A stretch of DNA of 62,000 nt from Diphasiastrum complanatum (taxonomy: Eukaryota; Streptophyta; Lycopodiopsida; Lycopodiales; Lycopodiaceae), in the NCBI GenBank assembly GCA_029204225.1, contig CM055100.1, forward strand, positions 4,202,111-4,264,110, read 5' to 3'. The first letter of the stretch is position 1. Each line of letters begins with the position of its first letter. The translations under genes were made by a program, and so were the position numbers. The notes under the pieces are model-generated. The model searched no databases, was not told the origin of the DNA, and was given only the letters and a program-made list of their open reading frames with translations. This document shows, in pieces, positions 34,482 to 46,466 of the stretch.

Positions 34482-34810
34482 ATGGATGTTTTTTTCCTTT
34501 GTTCTTTAGTTTTTGGTCCTAATGACCTTATTTGCATTAAAGGTAAAGTTAATGATCAAGTTGTTAATGTTCTTTTTGACACGAGATTCACTCATAACTT
34601 TATTAATGTAAATTTGGTGCAGACGCTAAACCTTCCTACCAAAAAAAGTGAGAAAAAATACCGTGTGACAATGGCATCAGGAAGTAATTCCAATTAGATG
34701 GATTTTATTGTTTTTGATGTAGAATTGCACATTCAGGATAATCCTGAAAAACTAGAATTCTATGTTGTTCAATTAGCTAATGTAGATATTGTTCTTGGGC
34801 AACAATGACA
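34482..34810 (+). pseudogene. aspartic protease of element B, active site altered
   Basis: NDLICIKGKVNDQVVNVLFDTRFTH (shown in part) aligns with the gypsy retropepsin start; the catalytic DTGA is here DTRF. VQLANVDIVLGQQ resembles the usual end of this domain. A TAG follows GSNSN and another stop follows at about 34806. The protease is inactive by motif and by stops. Confidence 0.7.
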
Positions 34811-35159
34811 TTTTGATAAGAACAAGTCATTGAGAATTGATTTTGTTGAAAAACATTTATCTTTTATGCATGAGAATTCTTTAATTAAGATCAAGGCTAA
34901 TATAAGTGTTAACACTAAAAATGTTAACCCTTAAACATAAACTTAATTCTATTATGAAGAATTTCAATTTTGAAGCTTATTTATGTTTTCATAATGATAT
35001 CATTTGCTGCAATGATGATGAACTTAACATAAATGCCATGAATATATCCAGAAAGAACACTACAATTGGAAGCTTATAATGAACTTAGGCAGGAATTCAA
35101 TGATGTTTTTTTTAGACCTTCATGTAGGTTTACCACCAGAAAGGACAGTTGATCATAAA

Positions 35160-36565
35160 ATCAACTAATACCTGGAGCAATTCCAATCGCACAGCGTCCT
35201 TATAGGATGAGTGCATCGGAAGAGGCTGAGGTAAATAGGCAATTACATGATTAATTGAAAAAGGGGTGGGTACAACCTAGTAATTCTCCTTGGGCATCAC
35301 CAGTGGTTTTGGTAGCCAAGAAAGATGGGACTATAAGGTTTTGCATCGACTATAAGAAATTGAACAAGGTAACCGTTAAGAATAGATATCCACTGATGCA
35401 GATGGATGATCTAATAGACTATCTTGGTGGTGCTGGGTACTTTACCAAGATAGATCTAAGATCGGGCTACCATCAGATACGCATTAAGGCCGAAGATATA
35501 CCAAAACCCGGGTTTCGAACTCGCTTTGGTCACTACAAATTTTTGGTGTTGCCTTTTGGCTTGACCAATGCACCGACAACTTTCCAACAGATGATGAACG
35601 ATTTGTTCAGGCCATATTAGGGAAGATTTGTAGTCGTATTCTTAGATGATATACTGGTGTTCAGTAAGACTTTGGCAAAACATAAAGAGCATTTTAGGAT
35701 TGTGTTGGACATCCTAAGAAGGGAAAAGCTCTTTGCCAAGGAGTCTAAGTGTGACTTTTTTGCTAAGGAATTGTCCTACTTGGGACATAAGATTTCCAAA
35801 CGGGGAGTGGAGATTGAGGCTGATCGTATCCAGAGGGTTATTGATTGGCCTATTCTCACCATAGTTTGGGAAATCAAGTCTTTCTTGGGGTTTGTAGGAT
35901 TTTTTCGTCGACATATTTCCCAATTTGCTCGACTAGCATTTTCCCTTACCCAGGCCCTGAAAGGATATAAGAAGCTAAGCCGGAGGGCTAAGAGTCCACT
36001 AGTGGTGTGGACGGAAGATATGAAAAATTGTTTTGAGTTGCTTAAGAAAAGTGTCACTTCGGCACCAATACTAATCATTGGCAATCCTAATAAGGCTTTT
36101 GTGGTTAGGATCGATGCCAGTGATTATGCTATTGGGGCTGTTTTGATGCAGGATGGACATCCTGTGGCGTATGAAAGCAAGAAACTCAATTCTGCTTAGT
36201 CTACGTATCGTACCTATGAGAAGGAACTATTTGCAATTGTTCATTCCGTGAAAATTTGACGACATTATTTGTATGGAGCCAGATTTGAAGTTTTGACAGA
36301 TTATCAGACTCTTCGATATTTCTGTGATGCTACAAATTTGAAGGGGAGGCAAGATAGATGGGCTGAGCTGATGCAAATCTTTGACTTTTCTATACGTTAT
36401 TGTAAAGGAAGTCAAAATACTCTAGCGGATGCTTTGAGTCGGTTACCGATTATTAATCAGTTGTGCTTTACTGTTATAGAACCGGAGTTGTTTCAGTCTC
36501 TTCAAGGACTATATGAGTTCAATCCTTCACTCTCATTGGCCACTTCATTGGGGCAAGAATTCTAA
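35160..36565 (+). pseudogene. reverse transcriptase and RNase H of element B
   Basis: One reading register with a few stops. RT motifs in order: [61 protein letters not shown], the catalytic box VVFLDD at 35633-35650, LSYLGHKISKRGVE and FLGFVGFFRRHI. RNase H motifs: VVRIDASDYAIGAVL, YEKELFAIVHS and NTLADALSRL at its end. The order RT then RNase H is that of Ty3/gypsy, and the motif style is chromovirus-like. Stops at about 35618, 36197 and 36256 are each one base change from sense. No integrase follows; sequence after 36570 is unrelated. Confidence 0.88.
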
Positions 36566-36570
36566 TCCAA

Positions 36571-37141
36571 GCCTTTAAAATTGCTGAATTAATACGTGTG
36601 GGACGCCCTATACATTGGAGTTGTGGATCCACCTCTCAAGCTATCTAGACTTATTCAAGCCTCACTATGTCCAAATGTGCCACCTAGTCTTTTCATGCAT
36701 TAAATGTGGCATGTAAAGTACAAATGGCAATTCCTATGGTAGCTCAAGTTTCTACTTCTACCTACCTTGAATATTTTATTCTAAAATGGGTTTTTACCAA
36801 GCCAAAAGAGCTCAATTCATCTTTGGCATTTTTAGGACCCATACTCACAACATTAGATAAATTTTTCAATATTTTGACAAAATAATCACAACTTAAATCT
36901 ATTGGTGCTAAAAAAGCACAAGGGCACTCACATGATTCATGTGAGTTTTAAGTTGGACCCTTTTAGCTTTTTTATTTGCCACTTGACTTAGGACCTCTAA
37001 TGTCATTTTAGAGTTTGAAGCCCCTAGTCCCTTATTCCTAGGAATTACAACTTGCTACTTGTGCTGGGTTGGACTTACATGTGCAGGATGGCAGTGCCGC
37101 ACTTATTACCCTACTTACAATGTACTGTGGCAGGGCCCACT
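36571..37141. other. spacer after truncated element B
   Basis: No gene or known element motif recognised; this is the point where integrase would be expected but is missing. Confidence 0.45.
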
Positions 37142-37217
37142 AGGTAAGGATTGGCCAACAATATTTTAAGTGGTGGGACGCACTTGTTTATTACGGTGCA
37201 GGAAATACCCGCAACAC
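37142..37217. repeat. short dispersed repeat, second copy
   Basis: Copy of 25920-26003. The pair brackets element B almost exactly. Confidence 0.65.
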
Positions 37218-38085
37218 GAACACCTGGCGGAAAGACACGAACGTGAAAAATTCGTGAAAGTCAGACGACGGAAACGAAACCAACGACGCGACACAAAAAA
37301 TGTCGCAAAAAGACTTTTTGCCCTCGCGCTCTAAAGAGTACTAGCCAAGATCCTGCAAGTACCCAGAAGTACAGATATCCGATCTGATGGCATGACGTCA
37401 GCAAATACAATCTAGGTCGTGGCTAATCCGCCACTCTTATAATTTCCTGATTAGTTGTAAATGGTTAATCACTCTAATCTTAAAAGTTACAAAGAGTGAC
37501 TATATACTTACTGGATGATACTTGACATATGAGATGACAGAATACACATACAGTGTAGGAGTTTGATGCTAGTAAGCAATCAAGACTAATTTACAAAATA
37601 CATGTCTGCCTGCGTGCGAAGACAATTATGTCTAGGATCTATAGATCCAACTGTCCGCTAGTAAAGCGAGACGATTACTCGTGAGAGAACCGTGTTTCTC
37701 CCATGCCAACTCACTGCGTGGATTTGCATGCAATGCTTGAAGAAATCAGAGAAAGATCAATATAGATGAGTTTCTTGTTGTGTCTGATCTCAAATGCAAA
37801 TGCGTCTGTTGTTATTCGTGTGTCTAAGTTTCCTTGTTCATTTCAATATCCGCACCTTGGTTGAAACTATGTTGAATGCTGCATTAATTTCATAAACGTA
37901 GATCAGTAGTGTCTGACTACATTCTGAAGATTGTAGGAGTGATTTAGTCGGCAGTGTCCAGTGATCGCATCTGAACTCCATCCGAATTGCAAGAGGATCG
38001 TGGTTGTTGCATCAGTTTTGCGATTTCTTCTTCTCACTTCCCATCAGTGGCATGCAGAGCATATCACCCTATCTATCTCCTTCAG
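37218..38085 (+). repeat. probable 5' LTR of copia element C
   Basis: Non-coding sequence ending directly before the primer site TGGTATCAAAGCC (38086-38098). The upstream limit is not defined and no second copy lies in the window. Confidence 0.4.
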
Positions 38086-38098
38086 TGGTATCAAAGCC
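38086..38098 (+). other. primer-binding site of copia element C
   Basis: TGGTATCAAAGCC, one base different from the common plant iMet site, about 100 bases before the gag start. Confidence 0.7.
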
Positions 38099-38201
38099 TA
38101 CGTTGTCTTGTCATAATCTGACATAGCCAAGAAACTATCAGATCCAGGAGCCCAAGCATTCAGACAAACAACCATCAACAAAGGAATAGACTTTAGAAGT
38201 A

Positions 38202-39020
38202 ATGGCTTCAATCAGCAGCATGCAGAGCAAGATCTGCACAATTCTTGATTCTTTAGGATCTAACTTTCTATCCTGGAAAGTTAAGACATCACTCATACTC
38301 AAGGGCGAAGGATTATTCCCCTGGGTGGATGGCACAGAAGAAATGCCTACAACATCAAACAAGGAGCTATGCAAATGGAGGGAGAAAAATGACAAGGCAG
38401 TAGCCCTGCTATCATCTTCCATCGAAGATAGTCTCACACTTGACCTGACAACACTCTCCAAAGCTAAGGAGATGTGGGATGCATTACTCACGACATTTCA
38501 GACGAAATCAAGAAGTCAAATCATGATGTTGGAAGATCAGTTGATAAATCTACAGTGGAATGGAAAAGACCTCACTTCCTTCATAAGAAAGATGAAGGAT
38601 CTATTCATGTCACTACATAACTCTGGTCTGGTGTAGAGAACGCTATGTCAGTTGAGAAGCAGCTCACCTACCTGTTGAGAGCCCTACCCAGATCATTCCA
38701 GACAACAAAGACCCTGCTCGCGAAAGATCCTACCATGAACCTCAAAAAGGCGATTGTCGAGGTTTGAGAGGAAGTTGAGGCCAGAGAACATCTTGATCAC
38801 AATGATGGTTTTGACCAGGCCCTCTACGACAACAAAGAAAAATCCAATAAACAATTTAAGCCTAAGAGAGAATCGAATTAGAGGCAGGATCATGATCAGC
38901 AAGCAAAGGGGACGAACAAAAGCAACTGGAAGACCAAAGGGAGGTCAAAACAACAAGGTGCAGACAAGAAGACTTACATGAGATGCAGAAGAGACGGGCA
39001 TATAGTAGATACATGCTGAC
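38202..39020 (+). pseudogene. Ty1/copia gag of element C
   Basis: Starts MASISSMQSKICTILDSL. The capsid pattern is clear: NFLSWKVKTSLILKGEGLF, WREKNDKAVALLSSSIEDS, AKEMWDALLTTF, and MMLEDQLINLQW with SFIRKMKDLF. This is the UBN2/copia-gag family. A TAG interrupts at 38634, coding continues out of register (LTYLLRALPRSFQTT), and it ends in a partial zinc knuckle CRRDGHIVDTC that lacks the first Cys. The rest of the polyprotein is absent, so the element is truncated. Confidence 0.75.
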
Positions 39021-42000
39021 TCAATTGTACTTATGAATGAAACCATCTTGATTATATTTCAATCTATATATCCATTTACAAGTAAGTGGCTTCTTTTCAT
39101 AAGGTAATGTTGACAGATTCCCTGCTCCAAGAGGACCTGTTGTTTACTTGTTTCTCTGATTCTTTCTACTTCTTCATAACCGTTTTCGCCTGTTACCAGG
39201 CTTAAAGGCATTCGTTAGATGTCTTCTTGATTTAACAATGCCAACCCAGGTAGAAGGGACAGAGTGTCATTTTAGTATTTTCTTTATGTCCTGCATGTCA
39301 GAGGACAACTCAGGGATGTCGCTCTTGAACGCACTTACATTCTACATGGATGCAAGCCAAGAACGCTCATTTATAGATTAGCATACAAACCAATGAACGT
39401 TGTATAGATTTTACAGCTACCTACACTTAAAACGGACTGAAATCAGAGCCTACACTACATTAACACTGAACTACCTTGCATAAATTGACAAAACGAGAAA
39501 CAAGAAACTAACCTACAGCATGTTAGAAGTCCAAGAATCAAGAAACCAACCAGCCCTTTGATTCTTGGACATCCCAAGAACATCAAGGACTGGATTGTAC
39601 AAAGATATGCAAGAATCACACCACAGATCCAGTCTATTTAGTTTACTTGAATGCTGGCCCCTATATTATTCCACAAGAAAACAAGAAATCTAATCTACAA
39701 CTAGGAAAGCAAGAAAACTAATCCACTCTAAATCCACAACCACACACAATATGAATGAAAGGGCATGATCATAGGGGCATCACTCAAGAAAACCATCATG
39801 ATCAAGGAGCTTAGTGTAGCATCAAACTCATGGAAAATCTTCTTATTAATCATGGAGTAGGTACAATGCAAAAGTTTCTCTTCACAAAGAGGGAGTCTCT
39901 TAAATAAACAAGAAAGCTCCTTAGGTGGCATCCTAGTGGAATTTCCACATTTCACAAACTACAAGTGGAATAATGCTCTCCACTAGAAATCACCATCAAA
40001 AGGTGGCTCACTCTACTTTCTTTAAGAGGGGTCTACTTGCATTTATTACATTTGCTTAGAAATACTCGTTCCTACATGGTCATTCCATCTTTCGGGATCC
40101 ACCATGAGGCTTACACAGTTCTTGCATGTCCTTCCTAGCTAGTATTTCTCGGCTCTCAGTCTTCATTAGTCTCGTCTTCTCAAAGACCTCCTCGGTCTAC
40201 GGTGAGAGGTGCTCTTGAGTTGCTCTGTCCGAGTATCTTGGGGATTCGTCAGAATCAGCCAACATTATCCCCGCGCTAATGTGTTGCAGGACCCACTACA
40301 ACTCATATTGGACGATGTTTTGCATTGGCATCTTCGATCGTCACTTGGAAAAGCGTAGATCCTCATTTGCTTACATAAAAGCAAGTGCTTATTGTCGTCA
40401 GTTTTTATCACAAAAACTATTTTTCACAAATTGCCATGATTGGATTAGAATGTCTTATTGCTATAGGTGGTTGACATTCTCAAAATTGGAGAGCTCTCAG
40501 CAACTTCATAACTTGCATGCTCGAGTGCTTTCCTCATGTCTCTTTGTTTAGTCACTTGTATTTGCCATTGACGGTTTCATCTTTGGTTTCTTGGCAGATT
40601 CCATCTTTGGTTTCTTCTAGGAGGTCTGTATCCTCCATTTGTCTCTGGGTGTTTTCGTGGTTCTTCTCTCAGTTGAAGTCCCAGTCTTGTTGATGCTCTT
40701 TTTTGATAGGTAGCACAAATTTTGGTTATCAGTCTCAAGGTGATGGACGGTTTGGTAACGATGAGAAAACATGATGAAGGCTTGGTGACACGGTGAAGGA
40801 ACTGATATTTCTACAGTTGCAGCCTTGGACCCTTGCAATGTCGAACTTCGACCACCACTTGCTGGGTGAGGAGCTTGCTTTATTTGCAGGTTCACAGATG
40901 TCTTCATCTTTCATTTTCTGCAGCTCTTTCTTTTGATCCGTTACTTTTGGACCTCTTTGGACTTCATAAGACGGGATTCAACTATCATTACTCCGGAGAG
41001 TTTCTTTTGATCAAGATCGATATGGCTCATCTGTTGTTGAAGTTTTGTCCTTTCCTCCTCAGTTTCTTTGCATTATTATTTTTTTATTTCTTTGAGCTAC
41101 TTTGCTTGCTTTTGTAGATCTTCTTCGGTTGAACAACCAATATAGGTGGTAGTTGGTCTCCACAAGACACTTGCAATGATCTATCAGCTGCTTCGGTAAG
41201 ACTATAAAAAACTGGGAATTTCTCAGAAGAACAGTAAACTAATGATAAACAAACTGATGGAAGTGAGGGTGGTGGTGAGAACGGTAGATGGTGTGGACGA
41301 TAGACATGAGAATGGGCGCAGAAGTATGGCAAGAGGTTGGTTGAAGAAGGAGACTGATTTTCCAATGCTTGTGTTTCCCTTTCTGAAGGATCTTCATCGT
41401 GACTGGGGTACTTCTTCTGATCGAGTCGCTTTGGATTGCCCATTTGTCTTCTTAGCCTTGTCCTTGTCGACTTTGGGTTTGTGACCTTGGCTGTCGATCT
41501 TGCTGGTGTTGTTGCTGGCAACGTAACTGCTCCAGTGGATCCAAGCAAATCCACTCTCTCCCCCCAAAAAAAATCTGTTGGTGGGGATGTTGTTGCTGGT
41601 AATTGTTCATGCTCAGGATTGGATCGGCATGTGGAACACGTAGTTGAAACTCGTTGAATATGTGACTGGACTAAGATTGAACACATTTTAACTAAATCTG
41701 TTTCGATCTGGCTGTAGTTGACTCAAGAATAATATGGCAATGAGGTACAAGAATCAACTCTAACTTGTCATGGATTTCTCATAGTTTTCAAAAATTTGAA
41801 ACTACTGTACATGGTAATCTAAAGAAGAATAGATGAATAAAAATGTGTTCAGGAGATGCTCTATAGAAGACTCTCATGCAGTAGCTATTCCTCATGCAAA
41901 AATCAATCACACAAAATGGGTGAAGAGAAACAAGGAAATAAACAAAGGTCATAGAGAGTGAGAACTGTATAGCACTTGTTGAACAAAGCTTGCATTCATC

Positions 42001-42524
42001 AACATTGATAATGTACCTTGATAGTTGCAATATTTCAGTTTTTTTGTAGAGTAATGTGACTTACTCTGACATGCCCTTGTCAAAACAAGACAGGGTTGGT
42101 TACACTAAATCTACCATCATTGATAGCAGATGTTGTAAGATATAGCTTGAGATGCAGGTATGGTTGAGGTATTATGTCCTGAGGACCTCTTTGAACAAGA
42201 GATTTAGAACCGAATCTCTATCTGGATTTCCGAATCCGAGAGATATTATGTATTGGCACATTGGAAATGTTATCAACATGTGGAAAGACAAATAGATTTG
42301 AGGTTGTAGAAGGGGAGAAAAACTGTCAATTCCATGTGGAGGTTGCTCTTGGTTGGATATTGTAGCAGATGACAGAATATCGATTTTACTTTCTTTCGAC
42401 AAGGACTCATTTCAGATTGTTTGTTTGCATTATGGTACTGGCGTATTGGACGGTGTTGTAGAAGTTTACAAGAAACTTCTCGATCGAGCAACCCTATGGT
42501 GCTCATGTTGTTGTCGTGAAGATC
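39021..42524. other. unassigned spacer, probably old element sequence
   Basis: No recognised domain on either strand. A 200-codon minus-strand frame (41084-41686) is Ser/Pro/Thr-rich without a family signature. A perfect 13-base inverted repeat (GTCCAAGAATCAA) lies at 39529-39541/39558-39570. An LTR-like end CCAACA at about 40264 faces TGTTGAC at about 39107, but this is not supported by a second copy. Confidence 0.4.
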
Positions 42525-43877
42525 CTATTGTGATTCATAACTGACGTGATGGGCAGGTAGGATCTTAGCGTGTTGCTTTGGATAGTCTTTGAAACTGTGT
42601 TGTCTTATACAGTCGGGACACTCAGGATGGTACTTGGTCTTGACTGGACAATCAACCATGAAGTGGCCAGTTTCACCACAGATGAAGCATCTGGTGTGCA
42701 GTGGCCCTTGTATAACTGCATAGCCATCTTGTATGGCTAGTGGGTCTGGACTTTCTGATGGATAGTCAGGATAAGACAAGGCATTTCCAGATTGGGATGG
42801 GTGTTCTTCATATTATTGAACTATATGTGCTTGGATAGGTCGATATGAAGGACAAGCATCAACAGGATGCGTAGCCTGACAGTGTGGGCACCATATTGTT
42901 TGTCGTCTATAAGGTACATGTGTGGGGTTTGACTGACCAAGCATACTGCTTTGGATAGACTCCAGGGTAGCTTGAAACTCATTGGTGAGTTTCTCCATCT
43001 GTAGTTGATGTTGCTTATTAAGCAACTCCAACTGGGATTTCCAAAGCTGATCTCGGGTGTCCTCGATTGGCTTTGACTCATGGACAAGAGCACGTGGTGC
43101 TCGTCTTTCCCTAGACTCATCAATATCTAATCCTTCTTCTTCTTCCTTGATGGCATCAGACATAGCTAACTTTAGGCTCGGATATTCATCATTGGATTTA
43201 AGCTCGCGTCTAATCCATCTTGGAAGGCCGACTAAGAACTAGATGATGAGCATATGTTCAGAGGGCTGTTCTTGTACTTGACTTTTGAGATGTTTGAAAC
43301 GCTCAATATAGTCTCGTACTCGTTCGTCTTCTGTCATTTTGATATTACTTATCTTGACAAAAGGGCTTTCTATCGAGCAAAATGGCTTGAAGCGTTTGAT
43401 AAAGGCCTCCTTCAAGAGTGACCAGTCACGTTTATCTTCATGATCAAGGTTAAAAAACCATTCTTGTGCTCGATCGATTATGGTCATCGACAAGAGTTGA
43501 ATCATGGCGTTGGGTGATGTCTCGCCATATACATCACATGCATTCTCAAATATTTGCAAAAATCTTTGAGGGTCCGAACTATCGTCAAACTTTGGTAGAT
43601 CTAACTTGGGTGTACGTCTTTCAAGATGAGCTCTGTGGGTAGCAGGGACTCCATTAAGGTTGGTTCTGACCTGTGAGGGGTCAGCAACATAAAAACGGGG
43701 TCGTGCACGTGAAGACTCGGTTCTATTAGGTTCTTGTCCATTGAACGAGTTTGTGGATGGCTCTTGGAGTTCGGCTCTCATTCGGTAGAACCTATGACGT
43801 CTGATCAGTTCAATTTCAGGGGACCTGATCTCATATGGATAATCATCTGGGACTTGAGGATCATTTTGTTGGTCCAT
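42525..43877 (-). pseudogene. Ty3/gypsy gag of element E
   Basis: A single minus-strand register of 451 codons with two internal stops (about 43239 and 42813). It starts MDQQNDPQVPDDYPYEI. The capsid block reads LDLPKFDDSSDPQRFLQIF, AQEWFFNLDHEDKRDW, AFIKRFKPF, ERVRDYIERFKHL and LPRWIRREL. A coiled stretch (LELLNKQHQLQMEKL) precedes two zinc-binding motifs: CPHCQATHPVDAC (CX2CX3HX4C) and the canonical CFICGETGHFMVDC at 42648-42689. It is closely related to the gag of element F, so both belong to one lineage. No protease or RT follows it downstream (below 42525), so the element is truncated. Confidence 0.82.
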
Positions 43878-44157
43878 TGGGTATTGGGGTATGAGTTGCT
43901 GGTGTTTTTGGATTTTATAGGGTTTTTGGTGTTTTTGATTTTTTAGGTTTTTTGGTGTTTTTTGGATTTTTTAGGGTGTTGAAGGAAGTGAAGGTGGAGA
44001 CTCAGTATAAAAAGGGATTTCTATTGGTATGAGTGTTGTTTTTTGTAAAAAATTTGGTATTCATGCCTCCTTTTTTTTTTTTTTAGGTCTCGAAGGTGTT
44101 GGAAAGATGGTGGTTTGGTCGAAATGGCAATCAGAGGTGTTGATCAAAAGTTATGGT

Positions 44158-44500
44158 CCGGTCGAGACTTCAGCGGTACTTCGGTCGAGATCGCAGGGAG
44201 CACTTCAGTCGAGACCTCAGGAAGCACTTTGGTCGAGACTCCAGCGATACTTCAGTCGAGATCTTAGGGAGCACTTCGGTCGAGATTGCTCCGGTCGAGA
44301 TCACTTCGGCTCCGGTCGAGATCTGATCGAACACTTCAGTTGAGACTTCAGCGAGCGCTTCAGTCGAGATTTCAGCGAGCACTTCGATTGAGATTCCAGT
44401 GAGGCTTTGGTTGAGATCTCAGCGAAGACTTCAGCTGAGATTTCAGCGAGCGCTTCGGTCGAGATTTAAGATGGGCCTCCGGTTGAGAGTTGATTGAGGT
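44158..44500. repeat. minisatellite with GTCGAGAT...CAGCGAGCACTTC units
   Basis: About a dozen imperfect units of roughly 26 bases, for example GGTCGAGATYTCAGCGAGCA then CTTC. Unit length varies and some units are shortened. It lies upstream of the E gag, just before the F insertion point. Confidence 0.85.
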
Positions 44501-44600
44501 CTCCGGACCAAGGGCATTGAGGGCAACCCTTCCCATGGCCCATGACCATGGACTGGTCATGGACTGTTGACTAACCCTCACCCTTTGGGGCATGTGGTGC

Positions 44601-44605
44601 TATGC
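44601..44605. other. left target-site duplication of element F (TATGC)
   Basis: TATGC here and at 59956-59960 directly flank the LTR ends TGTTGG and CTACA. Confidence 0.9.
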
Positions 44606-45394
44606 TGTTGGGGGTATTCCCGACGAATTGTAAATAAATAAAATCGACCAATAAAATGTGTTGCGAGGGCATGGCATCCTACGCGTATAAGCCCATGGCC
44701 CAATGAGCACACAAGCTAAGTTGTAATTAAAATAATAGGCTTGGGACCTCTGTAAGTAAAATAAAACTTGAGGCCCAAAGTCAATTTTAAAGTTAGAGAT
44801 TACTTTTTTAGAGTTGGGTCCAAATTGGGACTCACATGAATTTCAATGTACTTTTTGTAGACCCTTGGATCAAGTTGGGTCCAAGATGAATGGATAGGAT
44901 AGCAATAGGATTTTGGGGCAAGGGCCTTCCCCACTTTATAAAAAGGCACCATTTGTACTCTATATCCATGCTTAATGAGAAGGATCAAACTCTACCAATT
45001 TAGAGAGCCAAGCATCCTCATTTGCTAAGCACTCATGCTAATGCTTTTGTTGTGTGTTTCTAGTTGTTTCCATTTCTATGTTCTTGTTTTAATAGTTATG
45101 GTTTTTCCATTAGCATGCATCTTGAGCTTTTGAGCTAACCTCCCCCTCAACTCTATCTCTCTCTTTCTCTCTTCTTCTTCTTTCTCTTCTATTCTACCCT
45201 TCCCTTTCACCAACAATCATGATGAAGTTAGTTTAGGGAGAAGTAGAGTTAGTGAGAGTAGTGCTAGTGGAGGTAGAGAAAAAGTAGGGAACTAACTAAA
45301 AGTAGCATATATGCATAGTTAGGTGCCTATCCAGTGAACTAACCCTTGTTGAAAGGTGGGAGGGCTATAACAACGACGAAGCAAAGACCCTAAA
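44606..45394 (+). repeat. 5' LTR of element F
   Basis: 789 bases starting TGTTGGGGGTATTCCC. TATAAAAA box at 44937-44944. A pyrimidine-rich tract follows at about 45150-45210. The expected terminal CA is AA here. Confidence 0.9.
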
Positions 45395-45395
45395 G

Positions 45396-45413
45396 TGGCG
45401 CCGTTGCCGGGGA
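45396..45413 (+). other. primer-binding site of element F (tRNA-Asp type)
   Basis: TGGCGCCGTTGCCGGGGA, one base after the LTR; an 18-base match to the primer site known from plant Athila-type elements. Confidence 0.9.
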
Positions 45414-46466
45414 TAGGTTTCCACTAACTAGTGTAGCTTCATTTTAGCTATTTCTTGTTTTTTAGAGTAGTTTTAGGTAGATTTTTGGGATTTTAGAGTT
45501 ACTTTTCTATTTTTTATTTTTTATTTTTGCGTTTGGACTGTTCACAGCTAGCAAAGGAGGTGTGAGAGGGTACAGGAGCCCTGAACAGTCTCTAAGGGCT
45601 TGAAACCCAAACCAACCAGCCAAAAAACCCAAAAAAACACACCAATCTATATTTTGGAAGGAAAAAGAGCCTAAAATCTCATTAGATTTTAAAATCTCCA
45701 AAACCAGAGGGAGTTAACCCTTGTAGGACTGGCAACAGCTTCAAGGTACTGTTCCAGACCTCCATAGAAGCCTGCGAGAGTTAGTTCTAAGCAGATTGCA
45801 AAAATAAGAGAAAAATCATTAAAAATTAAAAAAACCCTTGAAAAAAATCCAAAAAAATGTAAATCTTCACCAGAACTCTCGCAGAGCCCTCTGAAGCTCC
45901 ATCTTAGTGAGACTAGGACACAGAAGAGCCTATGAGAGAGAGTTTGATTCCAGTGAGCAAAATTGGATTTAAGTGTTAAAAAATCACTAAAAAGTAAAGA
46001 TCCAACAAATCCTTCCAGTAAGAACTCTCGCAGACCACCTCAATTGATTCAGAATGTCGATTTCCATCAGTGAAGAAGCCTGCGAGAGTTAGTATTGAGA
46101 TTTGGTGAAGATCAAGCCAAAATAGTGGTTCTGGACCTCACATATAATGAATTTTTCACTTAGTGTGAGAGTTAACTCTCGTAGAGATTTCCATAGTGAA
46201 ATCAGACCCATATTCAGCTACTGTGATTCTTGAGAGAGTTACTTCCCAAAGATCTTAGAGATATCAAATTTTTTATCTACAAAAATAGCTAAAAACCCTT
46301 GCACAGCCAATCCTCACACAAGAGAACCCTTGCAGACTAGATCAGTGGAAAGATCTGCATTAGATCCAGCTACTGTCAAAATCTCAGGTGAATCAGTGCA
46401 AGGAGTAAAAAGTTATCAAGAAAAAACCACCGTACAAGGTCTAAATTTCACTTCTGGCCGATCAGA
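45414..46466 (+). other. leader of element F with repeated CTCGCAGA motifs
   Basis: Non-coding leader. The words AACTCTCGCAGA or their inverse CTGCGAGAGTTAG recur near 45771, 45874, 46023, 46080 and 46160, with weaker forms elsewhere. The function is unknown. Confidence 0.65.

Larger units (their letters stand above)
26015..36570 (+). mobile_element. Ty3/gypsy element B (chromovirus-like), 3' truncated, split by A4
   Basis: In order: LTR (about 26015-27142), primer site TGGTCTCAGAGC (27143-27154), 1 kb leader, gag N-terminal part (28189-28610), insertion of A4, gag C-terminal part with zinc knuckle (33981-34480), protease (34482-34810), reverse transcriptase and RNase H (about 35160-36565). 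The integrase and the 3' LTR were not found. Several stops and frameshifts inactivate it. Confidence 0.8.

Noticed and set aside
39107-40264. Possible minus-strand LTR between TGTTGAC and CCAACA
   Set aside because: No second copy, no primer site or purine tract, and internal motifs are lacking.
41084-41686. 200-codon minus-strand frame
   Set aside because: Ser/Pro/Thr low complexity, no family motif, no sign of expression signals; kept only as part of an unassigned spacer.
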